This document shows positions 15,225 through 23,109 of a stretch of 58,489 bases of DNA, one piece after another (positions within the stretch are counted from its first letter, which is position 1; every line of letters starts with the position of its first letter). The notes under the pieces are model-generated. The model had not been told where the DNA came from. It worked only from the letters and a program-made list of their open reading frames with translations, and did no database searches. The stretch comes from Mycobacterium gordonae (GTDB lineage Bacteria > Actinomycetota > Actinomycetes > Mycobacteriales > Mycobacteriaceae), in the NCBI RefSeq assembly GCF_002101675.1, contig NZ_LQOY01000069.1, positions 1 to 58,489 of the forward strand. The letters run 5' to 3'. A program made the translations under genes and the position numbers.

Positions 15225-16565
15225 TCAGTACTGCCGGTACCGGCGCGCCACGTGCTCCTGCCGTATTTTGATCTGCTCGGCGCGCTGCTCGGAATTCACC
15301 GTGGCGGTGCCCGGCGGCAACAGGTCCCGCACGTCGGCCAGCGCGATCCTGCGCACGGCCGCGGTCGGCATCCGCTCCGGCGGCTTGGGGTAGGTCCAGC
15401 GCACGGTGAGGAATCCGGTGCGGTGGCCCACGGTGTCGAGCCAGTTCGGCACCCCCGGATCGCGGTGCGCGATCACGTAGCGGCGTACCCCGTCGGGACC
15501 GATCACGGCCTGGAACCCGTTGAGGCTGCTGACGTGGTTGGCGTAATCCAGTGACTCGCCCCAGACGTTGGACAGGTGAAAACCCAGATAGGCCGGTTCG
15601 ACCGGAACGTTGACCTCCACCAGAAGGGCCTCGTCCTCGTCGAGCTCGAAGACACCGCCGGAGTAGACATTGGTGCTCTGCCCGCCACCGGAAGCGAGAT
15701 TGGCTGCGGCGGGCTCGTTGAGCGCGTTATGCGGCATGAATGTGACACCGTCGCCGTTCTTGTCGCCGTTGGACTCCAGGACGATGTCGTAAAACTCGTT
15801 CCAGAACCGCATCTGGTGCTCGACGAGTTCACCGACGCGCCGGACCGCGGCAGCCGTCGTGTCGGAGTCAACGAGCGCCGGGTGCCCTCCAACCCGGCCG
15901 ATCGGCACAATGCGCAACTCAGGTGACACCTCGTTGGCCCAGTCACCGAACAGCGACCGCACGATCAGGTATTGGGCGGTGTCCGCGCCGTCCTTGACGG
16001 TGGCCACGAAATTGCCGGTATGACCTACGGGACGTGCTGGTGCGCAAAGTATTTCGAAGCATCCGTCTGGGTCGACGGCAAGGTCGGTACTGTCTAGCAG
16101 TCCGGTGACCACCCGCCCGCCCGGCGCCAGTTCCATCAGGTTGCCGGTGTCGCCGGCATAGACGCTGTGCGCTTCGAAGACGACGTATTGCGGCGCCACC
16201 GGCCCCGGGGCCCGCGCAGCGCCGCGCCAGTGCCGGTGGTCGGCGACGCGTCCGGTTATCCGGTAGCTCCGGGCGCCGTCGATGCGTGCCGAGAGGTACA
16301 ACGCGTCGGCGTTGTCAATCGTGGCCTTGTCCTGCGGTTGGATCGCGCGCCGGAAGTAGGGGAACTCCGGATCCTCCAGACAAGCCCTCTCGATCGAGCT
16401 GAACAGGAACCCGAGCAGGTAACGATGCCCCTCGGCCAGCCCTTGCTCCGTCGGCGGCGGCGCATGCAATGCCGGTGAATCGACGTAGTCGCGGGCCCGG
16501 TTGATCGTGTCGATCATGTCCGTCCAGGCCGCACGCAGCGTCTCCCGGGTCTGCTCAATTGACAT
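15225..16565 (-). CDS. DUF1214-like conserved protein
   Basis: A 446-residue protein with segments typical of DUF1214-containing proteins: YRITGRV, YVVFEAHSVYAG, GVFELDEDEALLVEV and GFHLSNVWGESLDYANHVSSLNG, the last a hallmark of the domain. Function is unknown; no signal peptide. It overlaps the sulfotransferase gene by 11 nt, so the two are likely coupled. Many mycobacterial genomes pair such a protein with a sulfotransferase, which suggests a shared substrate, perhaps a lipid or steroid-like molecule (inference). Confidence 0.75.
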   Translation of the reverse strand: MSIEQTRETLRAAWTDMIDTINRARDYVDSPALHAPPPTEQGLAEGHRYLLGFLFSSIERACLEDPEFPYFRRAIQPQDKATIDNADALYLSARIDGARSYRITGRVADHRHWRGAARAPGPVAPQYVVFEAHSVYAGDTGNLMELAPGGRVVTGLLDSTDLAVDPDGCFEILCAPARPVGHTGNFVATVKDGADTAQYLIVRSLFGDWANEVSPELRIVPIGRVGGHPALVDSDTTAAAVRRVGELVEHQMRFWNEFYDIVLESNGDKNGDGVTFMPHNALNEPAAANLASGGGQSTNVYSGGVFELDEDEALLVEVNVPVEPAYLGFHLSNVWGESLDYANHVSSLNGFQAVIGPDGVRRYVIAHRDPGVPNWLDTVGHRTGFLTVRWTYPKPPERMPTAAVRRIALADVRDLLPPGTATVNSEQRAEQIKIRQEHVARRYRQY

Positions 16566-17706
16566 GTGCCCTACCTTTTTCCTCTACGTCCCAGCCGAAT
16601 TGGTCGAACATCGGCGCCAGAGCCGTCCTGATGGCTGCCGCGTCCAGCCCGAACTCGGCGAGACTGTAACGGTGTGCCGTCTCATGGCCGTGCCGCCGGC
16701 CGGCGGCCTCGAATTCGGCTGCCGCTTGCGAACCGAGGGGCAGTCCCAATTCGTCGTACACCCGCCGCATGGTGGCGTCGGGAGCCGCCACCAGTTCGCG
16801 GTAGTCCACCATGGCCGAGCGCACTTCCGGATGTCTGGCCAGCACCTCCAGCGGGTGTGTGTAGGAGTGGATCGACTGCTCGGCGAGCACCCGCAGCGAC
16901 TGGCCGATCAGTCGTTCATCGCGGCCACGCAGTCGCCACTCGGTCTGCAACATCTTCAGCAGGCTGGGAATCGTCTCGTACGGATTACGCATCGGCACAA
17001 TGAATCTGGCATCGGGGAAGGTCTCGATCAAGGCCTCCACCCGGCCGCAGAAGGTCGGGTTCTTGCTCAGGTGGATGCCGCCGCCGTTCAATGCCAGTTG
17101 CCGGCGCACACACTCGCGGTAGAACGTCATGAGTCGGCGGCGTTTGCGCGCGGGGCAGCGGTCCACGTGATAGAAATCCAGCTCACCCATGTAGGGGAAC
17201 ATCACGATCCAGAACCCGGAGCTCAGCGACCAGGTGAGGAAGAAGTCGTCCTCCTCGGGCACGAAGAAGCCGGTCTTATGCATGTCGTCGGTCTCGGCGA
17301 ACATCTTCTCTTCGGCGGCGTCGAGCCGGCGGCGCAGCGGTCGGCCGATCCTGGCATCGATGCGCAGCAGCAGACGCAACAGCCGCTTTTGCAACAGCGA
17401 CGGAAAGAACAGCTCGTACATCAACGCATAACTGAACTGCGGGTCGGCGGCCATCAACCGGTGCAGATACGTGGTGCCACTGCGGGCGTGTCCCACGCTG
17501 AACGTAGGTGCGCGAACTTCGGTGCGCCGCAGCGACGGAAAGAGCAGCGGGTCGAGCGCAAAGCAGATCGCATGGAACGCCGCTACCATCGGGATGCCGA
17601 TCAGGAACGCCAGGTACCGCTTGCGCGGCGTCGCGGGATCGTCGCGGAGCAACCGCAGCATGGTGGCGAAGTTGGACCAGTCGAAGTAGAAGCGCGACCC
17701 GTGCAT
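16555..17706 (-). CDS. Sulfotransferase-family protein
   Basis: A 383-residue PAPS-dependent sulfotransferase. The 5'-phosphosulfate loop GHARSGTTYLHRLM is at about residues 72-85, and the 3'-phosphate site follows in FIVPMRNPYETIPS with a downstream Ser. Substrate is unknown; mycobacterial members include Stf enzymes acting on glycolipids and menaquinone. A Shine-Dalgarno GAGGGAA precedes the ATG. The promoter TTGACA-N18-TACGCT (minus strand, 17769 to 17740) overlaps the MarR-type palindrome at 17754-17772, so the gene is probably repressed by the MarR protein encoded at 18826-19311. Confidence 0.85.
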   Translation of the reverse strand: MHGSRFYFDWSNFATMLRLLRDDPATPRKRYLAFLIGIPMVAAFHAICFALDPLLFPSLRRTEVRAPTFSVGHARSGTTYLHRLMAADPQFSYALMYELFFPSLLQKRLLRLLLRIDARIGRPLRRRLDAAEEKMFAETDDMHKTGFFVPEEDDFFLTWSLSSGFWIVMFPYMGELDFYHVDRCPARKRRRLMTFYRECVRRQLALNGGGIHLSKNPTFCGRVEALIETFPDARFIVPMRNPYETIPSLLKMLQTEWRLRGRDERLIGQSLRVLAEQSIHSYTHPLEVLARHPEVRSAMVDYRELVAAPDATMRRVYDELGLPLGSQAAAEFEAAGRRHGHETAHRYSLAEFGLDAAAIRTALAPMFDQFGWDVEEKGRAHVN

Positions 17707-17739
17707 GAAATTCCCTCACCCGCATCGTCTTTAGCCGGC

Positions 17740-17772
17740 AGCGTATGCCGCGGTATTTGACATTGTCAAATA
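17740..17772 (-). promoter_or_regulatory. MarR-type operator (site 1) over the sulfotransferase promoter
   Basis: A perfect 19-bp palindrome, TATTTGACATTGTCAAATA (17754-17772), lies between the divergent sulfotransferase and LLM-oxidoreductase genes. On the minus strand its right half supplies a -35 TTGACA, followed after 18 nt by TACGCT (17745-17740). The core TTGACATwGTCAA recurs at the start of the marR gene (19305-19317), linking both sites to one regulator. Confidence 0.7.
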
Positions 17773-17805
17773 ACTGGTCGAATGCTTGCGGGTTAAGGTA
17801 CTGCT

Positions 17806-18837
17806 ATGCAGGTACTCGCCGCGATGGCTCCCGAGCTGCCGCTGTCCGAGGTCGGCGCGTACGTCCGCCGGGTCGAACGGCTGGGTTTCGACGGCGTCCA
17901 CATCGCCGAGACCATCCACGACTCACTGACGGTCGCCGCGCTGGCCGCCGAGCACACCACCCGGTTGAAAATCCGCACCGCCGTCACGTTGGCATTCGTG
18001 CGTAGTCCCACGCTGACCGCCTATGCCGCATGGGATCTGGCGCTGCTGTCGGGTGGGCGATTCGAACTTGGGCTCGGCAGCCAGATCAGGCAGAACATCG
18101 AAGACCGGTTCGGTATGCCGTGGTCGGAGCCACAAGCGCGGATGCGGGAATACCTCGAGGCGTTGCGCGCGTTGTTCGCCGCCTTCGGCAGCGGGGGCCC
18201 GGTCCACTACACCGGTGACAGCTACCGGGTGACCCGGCTGCAGCCCTACTTCAACCCGGGCCCCAGCGACATCGCGCCACCTCCGGTCTGGCTGGGCGCG
18301 GTGAATGCCGGCATGTGCGAGCTGGCCGGCCGACTGGCGCATGGCGTGGTCACGCATTCCACCAATTCCGATCCGGAGTATCTGCGTGATGTCGTCAAGC
18401 CGGGCTTGTTGCGCGGTGCCGCTGCGGCCGGCCGCCTGCGCTCGCCACTACTCGTCGTGTCCACCGCCATCGCCACCGGCCGCACCGATGACGAGGTGCG
18501 GGGCGAGTGGGAACGGCAACGCCGCATGCTGGCCTTTCTGCTGTCGACGCCGGCGTACGCCGGGGCATTGAAGAGGCGCGGCTGGACGTCGTTGCCGCAT
18601 CGGTTGCGCGCCCTCACCCGTGACCAGCGCTGGGATGAGTTGCCCGCCGTCCTCGACGACGCCGTCCTGGACACCCTCGTGGTTCGCGGTCGCTATGATC
18701 AACTCCCCCAACTCCTTTGGGACAGATACGGCGGCATCGCCGATGGCCTGGTGCTGCCACCGCCCACCGGCACGGCCGACGAACCGCTGGCCCGCTGCAT
18801 CCGGGAAGTACGCCAGGGCCCGCATTCAGTCGATTGA
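17806..18837 (+). CDS. LLM-class F420-dependent oxidoreductase
   Basis: A 343-residue TIM-barrel enzyme of the luciferase-like monooxygenase class (TIGR03617-like). N-terminal GFDGVHIAET, then LKIRTAVTLAFVRSP, LSGGRFELGLGSQI and the C-terminal GVVTHSTNSDPEYL segment are typical of mycobacterial F420 oxidoreductases. Substrate unknown. The ATG is preceded by TAAGGT (17794-17799) at 6 nt, so a leaderless start is likely. The MarR palindrome lies just upstream of its -35 region. It is convergent with the marR gene and overlaps it by 12 nt. Confidence 0.85.
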   Translation: MQVLAAMAPELPLSEVGAYVRRVERLGFDGVHIAETIHDSLTVAALAAEHTTRLKIRTAVTLAFVRSPTLTAYAAWDLALLSGGRFELGLGSQIRQNIEDRFGMPWSEPQARMREYLEALRALFAAFGSGGPVHYTGDSYRVTRLQPYFNPGPSDIAPPPVWLGAVNAGMCELAGRLAHGVVTHSTNSDPEYLRDVVKPGLLRGAAAAGRLRSPLLVVSTAIATGRTDDEVRGEWERQRRMLAFLLSTPAYAGALKRRGWTSLPHRLRALTRDQRWDELPAVLDDAVLDTLVVRGRYDQLPQLLWDRYGGIADGLVLPPPTGTADEPLARCIREVRQGPHSVD

Positions 18838-19311
18838 GGTCACCGTGGTGTCGGCGAGAAATCGGGCCAGCAGCCGGTCGAATTGGCGCAGGTCGTCCGC
18901 CGACCACTGCGCCAGCGCCCGTTGCAGGTGTTCGCGCCGCACTTCCTGCAGCGCGGCAGCCGCCCGATTGCCCGCCGCGGTCGCCTCCACCACGGTCTTG
19001 CGCGCATCCCCTGAGTCGGGCTGCCTGGCAACCATCCCGTCGTCCTGGAGGCTCTGCACCCGGCGCGCGGCCATGCCGAGATCCATGTGCGCCAGCCGGG
19101 CCAGCTGCCCCATCGGCAGGGCGCCCTCGTCAGCCAGCACGCGCAGCAGCATGTACGACGGCTGCGACAGCTCCACCGCGGCGGCAGCGGCTTGGCGCTT
19201 GAACATCGACCGGCTGCCACTGAGGCGCATGATTCGCGACATCGTGGCGCTGATCGAATCGAGCGTGTCGCGTTTGCGTGCCGTGGTCACATCGGCCACT
19301 TTACTTGACAT
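18826..19311 (-). CDS. MarR-family transcriptional regulator
   Basis: A regulator of about 160 residues. Winged-helix core: LSQPSYMLLRVLADEGALPMGQLARLAHMDLGMAARRVQSLQDDGMVARQPDSGDARKTVVEAT, including the DARKT wing motif. MarR proteins repress nearby catabolic or efflux genes until a small ligand binds. A TTG at 19317 opens the frame, but ATG 19309-19311 is the better start; a GTG at 19296 is also possible. The dyad CTTGAC-ATA-GTCAAG overlaps the start, suggesting autorepression, and the same core precedes the sulfotransferase and LLM genes, its likely targets. Confidence 0.85.
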   Translation of the reverse strand: MSSKVADVTTARKRDTLDSISATMSRIMRLSGSRSMFKRQAAAAAVELSQPSYMLLRVLADEGALPMGQLARLAHMDLGMAARRVQSLQDDGMVARQPDSGDARKTVVEATAAGNRAAAALQEVRREHLQRALAQWSADDLRQFDRLLARFLADTTVTSID

Positions 19312-19318
19312 AGTCAAG
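19304..19318. promoter_or_regulatory. MarR-type operator (site 2) at the marR start
   Basis: The dyad CTTGAC-ATA-GTCAAG has perfect 6-bp arms and contains TTGACATAGTCAA, which differs from site 1 (17757-17769) at one base. It overlaps the putative marR start codon. This arrangement is expected for autorepression. Confidence 0.65.
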
Positions 19319-19377
19319 CTTTGCGGTATCGAACAGGGCTGCGGTGGCCGGGTTTTGGGGAACAGACCAGCGCGGCG

Positions 19378-19716
19378 CTAGCGAGAGTAGATGCAGTGCG
19401 CCGAACCGCCGACAGGCTGCTCGGCCACCACATGACCGCCGACGGTGATGCGGCAGCCGGGGCTCGTCGTGCCCGACCCGACGACCACCACCTGGAACAG
19501 CGTGACGTCGGGACCGGCCTGGATCGTCCGGCTCCACGGCAACGGCGCGTTGTACACGCGATCGATCGCGGGGTCGGTGTCGATCGTCGTGGCAGTGCCC
19601 GTCCCCAGCGCCTCGAAGATCACGGTGCTCGAGTCGGCAGAGGCCGGCGGCGCGGCCAGTCCGGACAGTGCGGCGAACGTCAGCGCGGAGAGAGTGGCTC
19701 GGGTGACACGCTTCAT
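19378..19716 (-). CDS. Small secreted protein with MmpS-like beta domain
   Basis: A 112-residue exported protein. The chosen ATG at 19714-19716 (MKRVTRAT) follows a G-rich Shine-Dalgarno (GGGGG) and opens a signal peptide cleaved about after ASA (residues 25-27). The mature part has the pattern of a soluble MmpS-type domain: a strand with VIFEALGTGTATTI, the APLPWSRTI motif, GCRITVGGHVV and a final Cys. The two Cys probably form a disulfide. The role is unknown; similar soluble proteins occur widely in mycobacteria. The open frame begins 21 nt further upstream. Confidence 0.7.
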   Translation of the reverse strand: MKRVTRATLSALTFAALSGLAAPPASADSSTVIFEALGTGTATTIDTDPAIDRVYNAPLPWSRTIQAGPDVTLFQVVVVGSGTTSPGCRITVGGHVVAEQPVGGSAHCIYSR

Positions 19717-19865
19717 TAGACCCCCAATGATCGGCACGGGTGTTGATCGCCATATGTCACCGACCGCGAACGTTACGAGCTGGCGTTTCCCTTATCGATG
19801 GGTCACCACTACCCGGCGTGGCGCAAATTCAAACCTCGCAACCGGCAGGCCGGCATGCGAAGCCG

Positions 19866-20336
19866 TCAAGCAACCGAGACTATGCGCGCGACGACCTTGC
19901 CACCGCGGCTGACCTCGATGGTCTGCCCCGCCGCCACCCGATCGATGTAGCGGCCCGCACGGTTTCGCAATTCGTCGAGTTCGATCGGCCGGCCCGTATC
20001 CGCCGGCCCGCCACCCGATACCGGAGCCGAATTGCCGGCCGCCACTATCCGCGCCAGGATCCGCCCGGCGCGGACCACATAAATCGTCTCCCCGGCCGCA
20101 ACCCGGTCGAAGCACCGCCCGGCGCGCGTCCGTAGCTCGTCCAGGCCGACCCATCCCGGTTCGACGGGTTCGGCCGAACGCGCCGGGATGGGCGCGACCC
20201 GCCAGTCGCCGACCGGCTGGATCTGCGCCACCACCTTGCTCCGCCGTACGACGTCGAGTGTCTCGCCGGCGGCAACCCGCTCAAGGTACGTGCAGGCGTC
20301 GCTCCGGAGTTGGCCCAGGCCAATGACTTCCGGCAT
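19866..20336 (-). CDS. Protein of three tandem Phd/YefM-type antitoxin repeats
   Basis: A 156-residue protein built of three copies of one 38-residue unit at about 5-42, 63-98 and 117-154. Each unit reads L-x-L-R-x-x-A-x-x-Y/F-x-x-R-V-A-A-G-E/Q-T, then V-V-R-x-x-x-V-A-R/Q-I. This is the N-terminal DNA-binding fold of Phd/YefM antitoxins. Normal antitoxins have one such unit and a toxin-neutralising tail, followed by a toxin gene; here there are three units, no tail and no adjacent toxin. It has its own near-consensus promoter, whose spacer holds the TetR-type palindrome shared with the mce operon. A DNA-binding regulator or accessory factor of the mce unit is the best guess. Confidence 0.7.
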   Translation of the reverse strand: MPEVIGLGQLRSDACTYLERVAAGETLDVVRRSKVVAQIQPVGDWRVAPIPARSAEPVEPGWVGLDELRTRAGRCFDRVAAGETIYVVRAGRILARIVAAGNSAPVSGGGPADTGRPIELDELRNRAGRYIDRVAAGQTIEVSRGGKVVARIVSVA

Positions 20337-20388
20337 TTCGCTCCGTTTCTCACCGCGCTCGACCGAAGCGGCCGATGGTCACCCGACC

Positions 20389-20419
20389 ATTATATGACTG
20401 TACGTGCGGTCAGTGTCAA
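20389..20419 (-). promoter_or_regulatory. Promoter of the triple-Phd gene with TetR palindrome (site A)
   Basis: On the minus strand, TTGACA (20419-20414) and TATAAT (20394-20389) are both perfect consensus, separated by 19 nt. The spacer contains the palindrome GACCGCACGTACAGTC (20396-20411), one of four related sites in the window. It sits at the very end of mceF, so the downstream gene can be transcribed independently of the mce operon but under the same regulator. Confidence 0.7.
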
Positions 20420-21970
20420 TCAGTTGTGCGGCGACAGCATGTCCCGCCATCCGTCATCCCCGGTACGCGTGGAGTTCTCGACGGCGTATCTGACTCCGTC
20501 GGGCCCGACGAGTTCACCGCGCTGCGGGCTGTAGACGGCCACCGGTGGTTCGTTGCCGGTGTAGACGCAGGGATTTGGCTGCTGTCCGTTGCACACCACG
20601 GAGCCCGAGCCCGGACGTGACAGCGGGTCGCTGACCGGCGGCGGTGTGCCCGGCACCCGGTCCGCGGGAGCGGGGTTCATGCCGTTGTTGATCGAGGGTG
20701 CGGGTATCACCTGACCCGGCTTCACCGGTTGGTCGCAGCGGGCCGCTGCCGCCGGGCAGGTCAGGATCTGATTCGGGTCGCCGTACCACGGGTTGGTGCC
20801 GGCCGGCTCATAGGGTTTGGAGTCACGGCATTCCCGTGGCGTAGCTGCCCGTTTACCCGGCACGTCGACACACGGCAGGTTCCGCGCTCCGCGCACTGCG
20901 TTGGCCGGCGTTTCCTGCGGGATTTTGCAATACGTTCCGGACGGCATCGGCGCCAGGCTGGTGTCCGCCGGCGACCGCCACTGCGGAGCGGGCAGGAAAC
21001 CCGTCAGACAGGGCGGCGGCTGGTTGATCGTCAAATGCGTACCGAGCGAGGCGAAGCCGGGAAACGCAGACGTCACCGTCTGACCCTCGGACGCGCCCTG
21101 CGGGTAGGCGACCAGCAGCTGCTCGACACCCTTGTGGTAACGCTTGAGCATTTCCAGCACGATCTCGAGATTCGCCAGGGTCTGCGGCAGTGACTCGCGA
21201 ACGTCGTTGAACACCGCGTTGACCAGATCGGTGGTCGGCGTTGCCTGGTTCAGGATGCTTCGCACGTGCGGGTCGTTTTCCGCCGCCTGCGCGGCCAGGG
21301 TGTCCAGGTTGTGAGACCAGCGCCCGATCGCGTCGCCCGACTCGACCTGGCTGTCGATAACGGGTCCGGAGTTCTGGATGATGTCATCGATCTCGGAAAT
21401 GTTGGCTTTGAGGTCACCGGCGATCGCTTGGGTCGCATCGACGAGTCGTTGCAGCGCAGGGCCCAATCCACCCACGGCCTGCGCTGTTTCGTCGAGTATC
21501 GCCGGGATCTTGCCGGCGGGCAGCGCGGCCAGCCCGCGGTTGGCGGCGTCCAGCGCCGGCCCGATCTCAGAGGGTACGGTGCCTTTGGTGATGGTCTGTC
21601 CCGGCGAAAAGTACCTAGCCGGATTGCCCGACGACACCAGGTCTAGATACTGCTCGCCGACCGCCGACATGGAACGCACGTTCGCCGACGCGTCGACCGG
21701 GATCTTGAAGCGGTCGGCGATACTCATCCGCACCAACGCGCCGTTCTCGGTGGGCTCGACGGAGGTGACCGTGCCGATGGTTTCCCCGCGATAGGTCACA
21801 TTGGAAGTCCTGTACAGACCACCGGATGTGGGCAGGGTGGCGTTCAGCGTGTACTGACCGATGCCTGCCGCGGTGGGAATCCGTAAGTAGTACCAGCCCA
21901 ACGCAACTGCGGTAACCAAACTCAACAAGGTGAACAGGAATATCTGGCGCCAGATGAAGCGGGTCAGCAT
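20420..21970 (-). CDS. mceF: Mce-family protein MceF
   Basis: A 516-residue last subunit of the mce operon. N-terminal membrane helix (residues about 10-27), then the MlaD/Mce domain (YTLNATLPTSGGLYRTSNVTYRGETIGTVTSVEPTENG), a long helical region and a Pro-rich, Cys-containing C-terminus. Mce proteins form a periplasm-spanning lipid-conducting tube on the YrbE permease. It overlaps mceE by 7 nt. The C-terminal region (after about residue 320) has six or more Cys, likely in disulfides. There is no RGD motif. The paralogue number (mce5-mce8) cannot be decided from sequence alone. Confidence 0.9.
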   Translation of the reverse strand: MLTRFIWRQIFLFTLLSLVTAVALGWYYLRIPTAAGIGQYTLNATLPTSGGLYRTSNVTYRGETIGTVTSVEPTENGALVRMSIADRFKIPVDASANVRSMSAVGEQYLDLVSSGNPARYFSPGQTITKGTVPSEIGPALDAANRGLAALPAGKIPAILDETAQAVGGLGPALQRLVDATQAIAGDLKANISEIDDIIQNSGPVIDSQVESGDAIGRWSHNLDTLAAQAAENDPHVRSILNQATPTTDLVNAVFNDVRESLPQTLANLEIVLEMLKRYHKGVEQLLVAYPQGASEGQTVTSAFPGFASLGTHLTINQPPPCLTGFLPAPQWRSPADTSLAPMPSGTYCKIPQETPANAVRGARNLPCVDVPGKRAATPRECRDSKPYEPAGTNPWYGDPNQILTCPAAAARCDQPVKPGQVIPAPSINNGMNPAPADRVPGTPPPVSDPLSRPGSGSVVCNGQQPNPCVYTGNEPPVAVYSPQRGELVGPDGVRYAVENSTRTGDDGWRDMLSPHN

Positions 21971-23109
21971 TGCCGGTCCGCCCTTTCGACCAGCGGGCCG
22001 CCGGGAGCGTCATTGGGGTTCGGCGTGTACCGGACGTCGGGGATCATCGTTTCCGGGTCACGGCCCCAGGATTGCTCAAGTGCGCGCAGCGCTCCGGAGA
22101 AGCCCGTCCCGGTGAGGACCGCGTTGTCGACGGCGCTCATGGTGAGGTCGAGGGTGAGCGACAGGTTGTAGTAGTCGCCGCGGAATGCCTTGGGCACGGA
22201 GTCGACGTCGAACGGCCGGACCAGCATCAGCTTCAGCGCCTGAATGAGATACGGTGCGGCACGGCCGAATTCCCGCAGCGGACACTGCAGCGCCACCAGG
22301 TCCTGGTGCAGATCGCCCCGCGACGGAGACAGGTACTGGTTGGCAACCTCGCCGAGCCGTCCCACCGAGTCGACCGCATTGATCAGCAGGTGCTGCTTGT
22401 CCGCGAAATGCTTGAGTAGCGGCGGGAATTCGGTGAGTACCCGGTCCAGGACGTCCGCGCGATGACCGACGTAGGCCAACAGCCGGTCGCTGGAGTCAAT
22501 CGCCCGGGTGATGTCGTCGCGTTGCTCGTTGAGTCGGGCGGTGAAAGTGTCTAGCTTGCCCAGGAAGGCCCTGAGTTCGTTGGCCCGGCCGTGCAAGATG
22601 TCGTAGACCTCGTTCTGCAACACTTCGACGTTCGGCACTCCGCCCCCGCGCAAGATCATGGCCAGACTCGCCAGCGTCTGCTCGGTCGTCGGATAAGTCG
22701 ACGAATTCTTCAGCGGGATGGTGTCTCCCGGGCGCAGCGGTTCGGGAGACGGATTCGGTGGCGCGGCCAGTTCGATGTGCTGTGAGCCCAGCAGGCTCGT
22801 CTGGCCGATCTTCGCGGTGGCGTTCCTGGGCAATTTGATGCCCTTGTCCAGTCGAAGCGTCAGGGTTGCCACCCAGTTCTTCAGTTGGATAGAGCGAACC
22901 GTGCCGACGAACACATCGGCGACCCGGATCCGGCTGTTGGTGTTGAGCGCCAGCGTGTCGGCCATCTGCACGTAGACGGTGTAGGAACCCGGCCCGCTGC
23001 CGGGGCCGCCTGGCATCGGAATATTCGCCACGCCACGCCAATTCGCGCACGACGTCAGTGCCAGCGCGGCGAGGAGCAGCGCCAGGGTCTGCCGGAGACG
23101 TGCCGTCAT
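21964..23109 (-). CDS. mceE: Mce-family lipoprotein MceE
   Basis: A 381-residue lipoprotein subunit, the usual state of the fifth Mce protein. The signal peptide ends in the lipobox LTSC at residues 18-21, followed by the Mce domain with SYTVYVQMADTLALNTNSRIRVADVFVGTVRSI and the helical QTLASLAMILRGGGV region. It is anchored to the membrane by the lipid and completes the substrate tube. The start overlaps mceD by 4 nt (ATGA) and the stop overlaps mceF. Its final residue is Cys (ERADRQC). Confidence 0.9.
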   Translation of the reverse strand: MTARLRQTLALLLAALALTSCANWRGVANIPMPGGPGSGPGSYTVYVQMADTLALNTNSRIRVADVFVGTVRSIQLKNWVATLTLRLDKGIKLPRNATAKIGQTSLLGSQHIELAAPPNPSPEPLRPGDTIPLKNSSTYPTTEQTLASLAMILRGGGVPNVEVLQNEVYDILHGRANELRAFLGKLDTFTARLNEQRDDITRAIDSSDRLLAYVGHRADVLDRVLTEFPPLLKHFADKQHLLINAVDSVGRLGEVANQYLSPSRGDLHQDLVALQCPLREFGRAAPYLIQALKLMLVRPFDVDSVPKAFRGDYYNLSLTLDLTMSAVDNAVLTGTGFSGALRALEQSWGRDPETMIPDVRYTPNPNDAPGGPLVERADRQC

